NCBI GenBank assembly: GCA_021107685.1
Contig: JAIOSH010000384.1
Span: 1 to 5,374 of the forward strand
Length of the DNA stretch: 5,374 bases
Reading direction: 5' to 3'
Source of the DNA: Bacteroidales bacterium
GTDB lineage: Bacteria > Bacteroidota > Bacteroidia > Bacteroidales > SMBSF39
The notes under the pieces were generated by a model. The model saw only the letters and a list, made by a program, of their open reading frames with translations. It did no database searches and was not told where the DNA came from. Positions 1 through 5,374 of this stretch are shown here, piece after piece. Each line of letters starts with the position of its first letter. Position 1 is the stretch's first letter. A program made the position numbers and the translations under genes.

Positions 1-975
1 GACCAAATTGAAACTTTTTTTATAAATATGCTCAGAGGTACGGGAATTGCAGGTTTACACGGAATATTACCAAAACAAAAGCATTTGATACACCCTATGC
101 TTTTTACTTATAAAAAAGATATTGAAAAATTCATTTTAGATCATAAACTTGATTTTAGAAAAGACACTTCAAATCAATCTATAAAATACTTAAGAAATAA
201 AATAAGACATAAAATTATTCCATTATTTGAAGAAATTAATCCTGATTTTGAAATCCTTTTAAATAAAAATATTGAACGAATCAGGGAAGCGGAAAATATT
301 TTTAAAAAAACTATTAATAAGGAAAAGAATAAAATATTACAGTTTAAGGATAATAAAATTTTAATTTCAATTTCATCACTAAAAAAATTACATCCAGTTA
401 AAACATTTTTATTTGAATTTCTATCATCATATAATTTTAATTTTAGTGTTATCGAAGATATTATTGCTTCTTTAGATAACATTTCCGGAAAACAGTTTTA
501 TTCTTCTACTCATCGGCTTATAAAAGACAGGGAACATCTTATAATTACAAAAATTCCTGCAAGATCTTTATATAAAGATGAACCGATAATTAAACAGGAA
601 TATTTTATTAATGAAAACGAAACAGTAATTAACAGCCCGGTAAAACTGAAAATCAATAAAATTCCGAATAATGAAAAATTTGTCCTGAAAAAAAATAAAA
701 AAATCGCCAGCTTAGATTATGACAAATTAAAATTTCCTTTAAAAATACGAAAATGGAAAACAGGTGATTATTTTTTCCCTTTTGGTATGACAACAAGAAA
801 AAAAATTAGCGATTTTTTTATTGATAATAAATTTTCTCTTTTAGATAAAGAAAATACCTGGCTGTTATGTTCTGATAATAAAATTATTTGGATAGTCGGT
901 TTTCGTATTGATAATAGGTTTAAAGTAACAAAAAAAACAAAAAAAATATTTCAAATTATGTATCTAAAAAATTAA
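1..975 (+). CDS. tilS: tRNA(Ile)-lysidine synthetase TilS, 5'-truncated by the window edge
   Basis: TilS is a cytoplasmic enzyme that uses ATP and lysine to convert C34 of the CAU-anticodon tRNA-Ile to lysidine, so that it reads AUA as isoleucine. The reading frame is open from base 1 and starts mid-motif with D-Q-I-E-T, the end of the family's H-x-x-D-D-Q-x-E-T ATP-pyrophosphatase motif. It continues into LRGTGIAGLHG (visible residues 11-21). The motif YLRNKIRHKIIP, followed by an NP pair (about residues 63-81), is typical of the TilS core. Residues from about 246 to the end match the TilS C-terminal tRNA-binding domain, with K-x-G-D-Y-x-F-P-F-G-M, then KKISDFFID, then IVGFRIDNRFKVT. The 324 visible residues, against the usual 430-450, imply about 110-120 missing residues, including the SGGxDS P-loop. 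The ATG at 28 is internal and not the true start. The coding sequence is very A-rich and Lys-rich. Family assignment is confident; the N-terminus cannot be seen. Confidence 0.93.
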   Translation, partial: DQIETFFINMLRGTGIAGLHGILPKQKHLIHPMLFTYKKDIEKFILDHKLDFRKDTSNQSIKYLRNKIRHKIIPLFEEINPDFEILLNKNIERIREAENIFKKTINKEKNKILQFKDNKILISISSLKKLHPVKTFLFEFLSSYNFNFSVIEDIIASLDNISGKQFYSSTHRLIKDREHLIITKIPARSLYKDEPIIKQEYFINENETVINSPVKLKINKIPNNEKFVLKKNKKIASLDYDKLKFPLKIRKWKTGDYFFPFGMTTRKKISDFFIDNKFSLLDKENTWLLCSDNKIIWIVGFRIDNRFKVTKKTKKIFQIMYLKN

Positions 976-988
976 ATATATATCTTTG
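957..988 (+). promoter_or_regulatory. Putative Bacteroidota-type promoter for the dsbD gene
   Basis: TATCTTTG at 981-988 matches the Bacteroidota sigma-70 -7 consensus TAnnTTTG exactly and is followed by CA, a common extension. The -33 element is weak: TATG at 957-960 lies at the right spacing (20 bases) but only partly resembles TTTG and falls inside the tilS coding region. The predicted transcription start is near 993-996, giving a leader of about 20 bases before the ATG at 1016. The leader is AT-rich and has no Shine-Dalgarno sequence, as is normal for the phylum. The match is seen in sequence; promoter function is inferred. Confidence 0.6.
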
Positions 989-1015
989 CAAATTCAATTT
1001 TAAATATTAAAAAAC

Positions 1016-3082
1016 ATGCTAAAAAATTTATCATTTTTAAAAACAGTTAATACAATAATACTTGTTTTAGTATTAAATCTTATTGGATTTTCACAAATAT
1101 TGGAGCCTGTAAAATGGGAGTTTAGCAGCAAGAAAATTAGTGAAAAGGAAGCAGAATTGATTTTTACAGCCCAAATTGAAAAAAAATGGCATTTGTATTC
1201 GCAGGATATTCCGATGACACCACCTGCTACAACATTTACTTTTTCGGAAAACGGTAATTATGAATTGATTGGTAAAGTTACGGAATCAGAGTCTATTGAG
1301 GAGTATGATTCAAATTTTGAAATGAATCTGAAATACTTTTCAGATAAAGCGATTTTTAAACAAAAAGTAAAATTATTATCTGATTCTCCCTTTACTATCA
1401 AAGGTTTTGTAACATTCATGTGTTGTGACAATACAAAATGCCTGCCTCCAACTGATGTTGATTTTGCATTTAAATTTTTCGAAGAAAATAAGGCAGTTGC
1501 TGACAGTAAATCCCAGGAGCCAGAAAAAGTTAAAGATATTATAGAAGAGATTGAATTGCAGCCAAAGGAAAAAAAAAAGGAAGAGTTTATTAGTGAATCA
1601 ATAAGTACCACAACAACTGCTTCAGAATCAAAAAGCGAATCTTTGTGGATATTTTTTGTTATTGCTCTTTTGGCTGGCTTTGCAGGAGCATTAACACCTT
1701 GTGTTTACCCTATGATACCAATGACTGTGACATTTTTTATGAACAGCAGTAAAAATAAAATACGTGCAAAAACAAATGCCTTGTTTTATGGACTTTCAAT
1801 AATAGTAATTTATACTTTTATTGGTGTGCTTGTTACAGTTTTATTCGGTTCGGAATCAATAAAAGATATAAGTTCTAACTGGATAACAAATATTATATTT
1901 TTCTTATTATTTACTGCTTTTGCGACATCTTTCTTTGGTTTGTTTGAGTTTGTTTTGCCATCATCATTAACCAATAAATCTGATAAACAAGCTGACAAAG
2001 GTGGTTTAATAGGAGCATTTTTTATGGCTCTCACTTTAGTTCTTGTATCATTTTCGTGTACTGCTCCTTTTGTTGGTGGAATTTTAGTTGAAGCATCCAC
2101 AGGAAGTATAATTAAGCCAACAATCGGGATGTTTGGCTTTTCCTTAGCTTTTGCATTGCCTTTCACAGTATTAGCACTTTTTCCTTCCTGGCTGAACAAA
2201 TTACCTAAATCGGGTGGTTGGTTAAATTCGGTAAAAGTTGTTCTTGGATTTATTATCCTTGCCCTTGGCATGAAATTTCTTCTTGTGCCGAACCAGGCTT
2301 TAGGGTGGGGAATAACACGTGAATTTTTTATTGCGGTTTGGATAGTATTGTTTACTTTGCTGGGCTTTTATTTATTGGGAAAAATTAAGTTTGCTCACGA
2401 CAGCAATATAAATTATATTGGTGTGCCTCGTTTATTATTGATTATTATAACATTTACATTTGTTGTTTATTTGATACCAGGTATGTTTGGCTCACCTTTA
2501 AAAGCAGTTTCAGGTTTTTTACCTTCTGAATCGTCTTTTAATTTAATTGAAATTATTAGTAAAAGCAAAGGGAGTGCTGTTTCTTCAGACTATAAATCAA
2601 ATATTTGTGAAGAACCTAAATATGCTGATTTGTTTAAATTACCTCATGGATTACAAGGATATTTTGATTATGAACAGGGATTAGCATGTGCAGAAGAATT
2701 AAATAAACCGATTCTTCTTGATTTTAAGGGGCATGCATGTGCAAATTGTAAAGTGATGGAAAAAACTGTATGGTCTGACCCTGAAGTTTTAAAACGTTTA
2801 CATGAAGATTATGTTATTATTGCTTTATATGTTGATGACAGAACAGAACTTCCCGAATCCGAATGGGTAACCTCAACTGTTGATGGAAAGGTTAAAAAAA
2901 CCATTGGGAAAAAAAATACTGATTTTCAAATTTCAAGGTTTAATGTAAATGCTCAGCCCTATTATGTTTTACTTGACCATAATGAAGAGCTTTTAGTTGA
3001 ACCAAGAGCTTATGATAAAAATATTGATGAATTTGTCAAATTTCTTGATACTGGAATTGAAAATTTAAAAAAAAAGAAATAA
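1016..3082 (+). CDS. dsbD: Thiol:disulfide interchange protein, DsbD family (protein-disulfide reductase)
   Basis: An inner-membrane protein that passes electrons from cytoplasmic thioredoxin to periplasmic thiol-disulfide partners, a role known from DsbD. All three parts are visible in 688 residues. A hydrophobic signal peptide ends near residue 26. The periplasmic alpha domain has FMCCDNTKCLPPTD, with Cys136, Cys137 and Cys142. A charged low-complexity linker (about 160-207) contains an A10 tract. Eight hydrophobic segments between about 209 and 492 carry the two membrane cysteines, Cys229 in LTPCVYPM and Cys348 in FSCTAPFVGG. The C-terminal thioredoxin-like gamma domain (about 545-680) has the C575-A-N-C578 active site and a cis-Pro-like QPYYVLLD stretch. 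Extra cysteines at 136, 531 and 558 go beyond the six DsbD needs. The ATG at 1016 is chosen because the signal peptide follows directly and a promoter sits just upstream. The gene is separated from both neighbours by promoter-bearing gaps and is probably monocistronic or weakly coupled to tilS. Confidence 0.95.
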   Translation: MLKNLSFLKTVNTIILVLVLNLIGFSQILEPVKWEFSSKKISEKEAELIFTAQIEKKWHLYSQDIPMTPPATTFTFSENGNYELIGKVTESESIEEYDSNFEMNLKYFSDKAIFKQKVKLLSDSPFTIKGFVTFMCCDNTKCLPPTDVDFAFKFFEENKAVADSKSQEPEKVKDIIEEIELQPKEKKKEEFISESISTTTTASESKSESLWIFFVIALLAGFAGALTPCVYPMIPMTVTFFMNSSKNKIRAKTNALFYGLSIIVIYTFIGVLVTVLFGSESIKDISSNWITNIIFFLLFTAFATSFFGLFEFVLPSSLTNKSDKQADKGGLIGAFFMALTLVLVSFSCTAPFVGGILVEASTGSIIKPTIGMFGFSLAFALPFTVLALFPSWLNKLPKSGGWLNSVKVVLGFIILALGMKFLLVPNQALGWGITREFFIAVWIVLFTLLGFYLLGKIKFAHDSNINYIGVPRLLLIIITFTFVVYLIPGMFGSPLKAVSGFLPSESSFNLIEIISKSKGSAVSSDYKSNICEEPKYADLFKLPHGLQGYFDYEQGLACAEELNKPILLDFKGHACANCKVMEKTVWSDPEVLKRLHEDYVIIALYVDDRTELPESEWVTSTVDGKVKKTIGKKNTDFQISRFNVNAQPYYVLLDHNEELLVEPRAYDKNIDEFVKFLDTGIENLKKKK

Positions 3083-3084
3083 TC

Positions 3085-3115
3085 TTTTATTTTTAAAATA
3101 AATATCATAAATTTG
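3085..3115 (+). promoter_or_regulatory. Putative Bacteroidota-type promoter for the tandem GAPDH-family genes
   Basis: TAAATTTG at 3108-3115 matches TAnnTTTG exactly. A T-rich candidate -33 element, TTTT at 3085-3088, lies 19 bases upstream, which is the expected spacing, although it lacks the usual G. The predicted start is near 3122, leaving a leader of about 28 bases with no Shine-Dalgarno sequence before the ATG at 3151. This is the only promoter-like site seen ahead of the GAPDH pair, so it probably drives both genes. An AT-only dyad (3086-3102) lies between the two elements. Function is inferred from consensus and position. Confidence 0.58.
3086..3102. repeat. AT-only inverted repeat between dsbD and the GAPDH pair
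   Basis: Arms TTTATTTT (3086-3093) and AAAATAAA (3095-3102) are exact reverse complements around a single central T. The dyad begins four bases after the dsbD stop codon and ends five bases before the -7 box at 3108. It could be a regulator site covering the -33 region, a very weak terminator stem, or chance in an AT-rich gap. With no G or C it would be a poor intrinsic terminator. The repeat is seen; any role is uncertain. Confidence 0.35.
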
Positions 3116-3150
3116 GTAAAAATAAAAATTAACACAATAAATATTGAATT

Positions 3151-4167
3151 ATGAGTAAAATACGATTAGGCTTAATGGGCTTCGGGGAGATAAGCCGACA
3201 TATTTACCGGCAATGCCTTGAAGATGAACTGATAGAAATAGTAGCTATCAGTGACCTTGGACGTCCTGAAATTTTACATTATCTTTTAAAAGCAGAAACA
3301 AAAGGTAAAATTGACGTACGCGTTGAAGGTAATTTTTTAATATCAAAAAACGGCAGGGCAAGAATGCTTCCCGGTGGTAAACCCGGTAATGTTCCATGGG
3401 ATGCATTCGATGTAGATGTAGTTGTTGATGGGACAGGTAAGTATCGTTCAAAAAAAGAAATGAAAGGACATATTAAGGCTGGTGCACAACATGTAATACT
3501 TTCTTCGCTTCCAAGCGATAAAATTGACAGGGTTGTTGTAATGGGAGTAAATGAACATACGATTAAAGCTTCTGATCGTATGATTTCACCCGGTTCTTCA
3601 ACAACAAATGCTACTGCTCTAATGTTGAAAATACTTGACGAGAATTTTGGAATAGACTATGCTATGTTAACAACCGTACACGCATACACTGCTGACCAGC
3701 CTTTAAGAGATACAGCAGGGACAGAATTTCGCAGAAGCAGATCAGCCGCCGAAAATATTATTCCAAATACAACACCCACACCAAAATGGATACAAAATAT
3801 TATGCCTGAATTTAAAGGAAGGATTGCAGGGTCTGCTTTGAATGTTCCTATACCTGCAGGCTCTCTGCTTGATCTTACTACCTTTATGAAAAAAGAAAAG
3901 ATAAAATTAAATGATATCCATAAAGCCATTGAAAATACTGCTAAAAAAATCCCTCATATTGTTGAGGTTGTAGAAGACCCTATTGTTTCACGGGATGTTA
4001 TTGGTAATCGACACTCTTTGGTTTATGATAAAAAAGCCACTATGCAATCTTATAAAAGAATGCTCAAAACTCTTGTTTGGTATCATAGTTCACTCGCAAT
4101 GGCAACAAGGATCAAAGAGATAATTATTGCATATCATAAAATTAATTCAAAAGGAGGTGTAAAATGA
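3151..4167 (+). CDS. GAPDH-family paralogue lacking the catalytic cysteine (probable pseudoenzyme)
   Basis: A full-length 338-residue protein with the GAPDH fold throughout: an N-terminal Rossmann domain (about 1-148), then the catalytic domain and S-loop. From residue 149 to 231 it aligns with the downstream GAPDH without a net gap. Within that stretch it keeps Ser149, Thr151, His177, Arg194, Arg195, Arg197, Thr208 and Lys212. Key residues are changed: the catalytic Cys is Ser150 (codon TCA), the second active-site Cys is Ala154, Gly209 is Pro and Arg231 is Asn. The glycine loop reads GFGEISR instead of GFGRIGR. The C-terminal WYDNEWGYSNR is WYHSSLAMATR. Asp35, equivalent to the NAD-specifying Asp, is retained, so dinucleotide binding is possible but doubtful. 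The only cysteine is Cys22. Normal phosphorylating GAPDH activity should be absent, because it needs a Cys thioester. The gene has no stops or frameshifts and overlaps the active gap gene by four bases. A regulatory or structural partner of GAPDH is a reasonable inference; the true role is unknown. Confidence 0.88.
   Translation: MSKIRLGLMGFGEISRHIYRQCLEDELIEIVAISDLGRPEILHYLLKAETKGKIDVRVEGNFLISKNGRARMLPGGKPGNVPWDAFDVDVVVDGTGKYRSKKEMKGHIKAGAQHVILSSLPSDKIDRVVVMGVNEHTIKASDRMISPGSSTTNATALMLKILDENFGIDYAMLTTVHAYTADQPLRDTAGTEFRRSRSAAENIIPNTTPTPKWIQNIMPEFKGRIAGSALNVPIPAGSLLDLTTFMKKEKIKLNDIHKAIENTAKKIPHIVEVVEDPIVSRDVIGNRHSLVYDKKATMQSYKRMLKTLVWYHSSLAMATRIKEIIIAYHKINSKGGVK
4151..4159 (+). promoter_or_regulatory. 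Perfect Shine-Dalgarno sequence for the active gap gene
   Basis: AAGGAGGTG is fully complementary to the canonical anti-Shine-Dalgarno end of 16S rRNA, with six bases between GGAGG and the ATG at 4164. It lies inside the last codons of the upstream paralogue (Ser-Lys-Gly-Gly-Val-Lys-stop). Neither other visible start (1016, 3151) has such a site, and Bacteroidota usually do not rely on one. It supports the ATG at 4164 as the start and suggests separate control of, or efficient reinitiation at, this gene. Confidence 0.7.
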
Positions 4168-5168
4168 GAGTAGCAATAAATGGTTTCGGACGTATAGGGC
4201 GTTCGGTATTTCGTATTTTAAATAACCGTAAAGATATTGATGTCATAGCTATTAATGATCTTTTTGATAATACTGTCCTAGCATATCTGTTAAAATATGA
4301 TACAGTTATGAAAGGTTTCGGTCAGGATGTTTACCTTGAAAATGATTGTTTAATTACACCTAATGAAAATGTAAAAATGCTTAGTATCAGGGATCCTAAG
4401 GAATTACCCTGGGAAAAGCTGGATATTGATGTAGTTATTGAGGCAACGGGAATATTCCGTACTAAAGATATGCTTGTTCTTCATTTGGAAGCCGGTGCAA
4501 AACGTGTTATTTTAACAGTTCCTGCTAAAGATAAAATTGATTATACATTGGTAATGGGTGTTAATGATGAAGGATTAAAACCTGAACATAAAATAATCTC
4601 AAATGCAAGCTGTACAACTAATTGCCTCGCACCAATGGTAAAAGTTTTGCATGATGCTTTTGGAATAATTGAAGGTTTAATGACAACTACTCATGCATAT
4701 ACAAATGACCAACGTCTCGCTGATGTACCTCATAAAGATTGGCGTAGAGGCAGGGCTGCTGCCGAAAACATCATTCCAACAACAACGGGCGCAGCAAAAG
4801 CCGTTGGCGAAGTTATCCCCGAATTAAAAGGTAAATTAGATGGTATGGCTTCTCGTGTTCCTGTTCCTGACGGCTCAATTGTGGATTTAGTAGTAGAACT
4901 CAGTAAAGATGTAACTGTTAAAGATATTCATGCTGCTGTACGTTTAGCTTCCAATGCTAAAAACATGCAAAATGTTTTATATTATTCCGAAAACCCTATT
5001 GTTTCTTCCGATATTGTCGGTAATCCGTATTCTTCAATTTATGATTCCGAATATACAAGAGTTCTGGGCAAACGTATTGTAAAAACCCTAAACTGGTATG
5101 ATAATGAATGGGGCTATTCAAACCGTGTTGTAGATCTTATAGTAAGACTTGAGGATTTTAACAATTAA
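4164..5168 (+). CDS. gap: Type I glyceraldehyde-3-phosphate dehydrogenase (phosphorylating)
   Basis: A cytoplasmic glycolytic and gluconeogenic enzyme that interconverts glyceraldehyde 3-phosphate plus phosphate and 1,3-bisphosphoglycerate, using NAD. The 334-residue length is normal for the family. The Rossmann motif INGFGRIGR is at 5-13, and Asp32 in the IND motif favours NAD over NADP. The active-site signature SNASCTTNC places the catalytic Cys at 150 and the second Cys at 154; the active-site His is 177 in TTTHAYT. The S-loop contains PHKDWRRGRAAAENIIP, with Arg195 and Arg197. Phosphate-site residues Thr208, Gly209 and Arg231 (SRVPVPDGS) are all present. The C-terminal WYDNEWGYSNR gives Asn314 and Tyr318 for nicotinamide contact. 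All expected functional residues are intact. The start overlaps the upstream paralogue's TGA stop in an ATGA arrangement and has a perfect Shine-Dalgarno sequence, so the two genes are almost certainly co-transcribed and translationally coupled. Erythrose-4-phosphate dehydrogenase is a less likely alternative. Confidence 0.97.
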   Translation: MRVAINGFGRIGRSVFRILNNRKDIDVIAINDLFDNTVLAYLLKYDTVMKGFGQDVYLENDCLITPNENVKMLSIRDPKELPWEKLDIDVVIEATGIFRTKDMLVLHLEAGAKRVILTVPAKDKIDYTLVMGVNDEGLKPEHKIISNASCTTNCLAPMVKVLHDAFGIIEGLMTTTHAYTNDQRLADVPHKDWRRGRAAAENIIPTTTGAAKAVGEVIPELKGKLDGMASRVPVPDGSIVDLVVELSKDVTVKDIHAAVRLASNAKNMQNVLYYSENPIVSSDIVGNPYSSIYDSEYTRVLGKRIVKTLNWYDNEWGYSNRVVDLIVRLEDFNN

Positions 5169-5374
5169 TGCATTGAAAATTAATGAGTTGGTAACAAATC
5201 TCAATTAACAAATGACAGAAACTGTTTTGGTTATTGTCCCGAGTACACAGCGATTTTCTAAGTGGAATTAAATTTAGTAAAAATATTGTAATAAATTAAT
5301 AATCATTCTATTAAAAACGCAAATACTAATATAAAATATGGCGGTCTGTTTTTTAATATGTTTACTTTGTGAAC
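5169..5374. other. Intergenic tail with no supportable gene
   Basis: These 206 bases contain no open frame that I recognise. A 19-codon frame at 5212-5271 and an ATG at 5338 that stays open to the right edge are too short to call. On the minus strand, two frames are open from the right edge for about 23 and 31 codons but show no familiar motif, so the end of a convergent gene cannot be excluded. A poor hairpin (5180-5187 pairing with 5200-5208 around a bulge) and a four-base stem (5215-5225) followed by T4 are the only terminator-like structures, and neither is convincing. Confidence 0.5.

Noticed and set aside
28..30. ATG at 28 as the start of the first gene
   Set aside because: The frame is open to base 1, and the upstream codons encode D-Q-I-E-T, the conserved TilS ATP-binding motif end, so this Met is internal and the gene continues off the left edge.
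1810..2271. Minus-strand open frame of about 150 codons inside dsbD
   Set aside because: It is the antisense shadow of the conserved membrane domain, has no recognisable motif, and the + strand frame is fully explained by DsbD.
3072..3088. Possible terminator after dsbD (AAAAGA pairing with TCTTTT around the stop codon)
   Set aside because: The stem has only six pairs with one G-C, so it is not stable enough to call as an intrinsic terminator.
3657..3929. Minus-strand open frame inside the GAPDH paralogue
   Set aside because: It lies opposite the conserved S-loop coding region and shows no independent features.
1016..5168. Functional link between DsbD and the GAPDH pair through thiol redox control
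   Set aside because: DsbD acts across the inner membrane on periplasmic partners while GAPDH is cytoplasmic, and a separate promoter lies between them; adjacency alone does not support a link.
5180..5225. Hairpins downstream of gap as an intrinsic terminator
   Set aside because: One stem is interrupted and lacks a T run; the other has four pairs with a three-base loop. Neither is convincing.
5212..5271. 19-codon open frame starting MTETVLVIVP
   Set aside because: Too short, no recognised family, and no promoter or ribosome site near it; expected by chance.
5362..5369. TTACTTTG as a -7 promoter box for a gene beyond the right edge
   Set aside because: The second base of TAnnTTTG does not match and there is no -33 element at the right spacing.
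5338..5374. ATG followed by a hydrophobic frame (MAVCFLICLLCE) running off the right edge
   Set aside because: Only 12 codons are visible. It could be a signal peptide start, but the evidence is insufficient.

Overview
The window looks like a chromosomal stretch from an AT-rich member of the Bacteroidota. Three things support this. Two intergenic regions carry close matches to the Bacteroidota -7 promoter box (TAnnTTTG). Most starts lack a Shine-Dalgarno sequence. The DsbD-family protein has the FM-x-C-x4-CLPPTD motif that I associate with that phylum. The phylum call is inference; a genus cannot be read from this sequence. Every supportable gene is on the + strand, and I see no insertion sequence, CRISPR array, tRNA or rRNA.

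Layout. Bases 1-975 hold the 3' three quarters of tilS (tRNA-Ile lysidine synthetase), cut by the left edge inside its conserved D-Q-x-E-T motif. After 40 bases with a good promoter comes a complete thiol:disulfide interchange protein of the DsbD family (1016-3082). It has a signal peptide, a periplasmic alpha domain, eight membrane segments and a C-terminal thioredoxin-like gamma domain. A 68-base gap with a second promoter precedes two tandem genes of the glyceraldehyde-3-phosphate dehydrogenase (GAPDH) family, at 3151-4167 and 4164-5168, which overlap by four bases. The last 206 bases hold no gene I can support.

How they work together. TilS (translation fidelity) and DsbD (periplasmic thiol reduction) are housekeeping proteins with no obvious link to the GAPDH pair. 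The pair is the interesting part. The downstream gene encodes a textbook phosphorylating GAPDH with Cys150 and His177. The upstream gene encodes a full-length homologue in which the catalytic Cys is Ser150, the second active-site Cys is Ala154, the phosphate-binding Arg231 is Asn, and the nicotinamide-binding Asn-Glu-Trp-Gly-Tyr segment is replaced. It still keeps the fold, the S-loop and the active-site His. It is intact rather than decayed and is translationally linked to the active enzyme. The simplest reading is a GAPDH-derived pseudoenzyme that may assemble with, or regulate, its active neighbour. The active gene is also preceded by a perfect Shine-Dalgarno sequence, which is unusual for this phylum.
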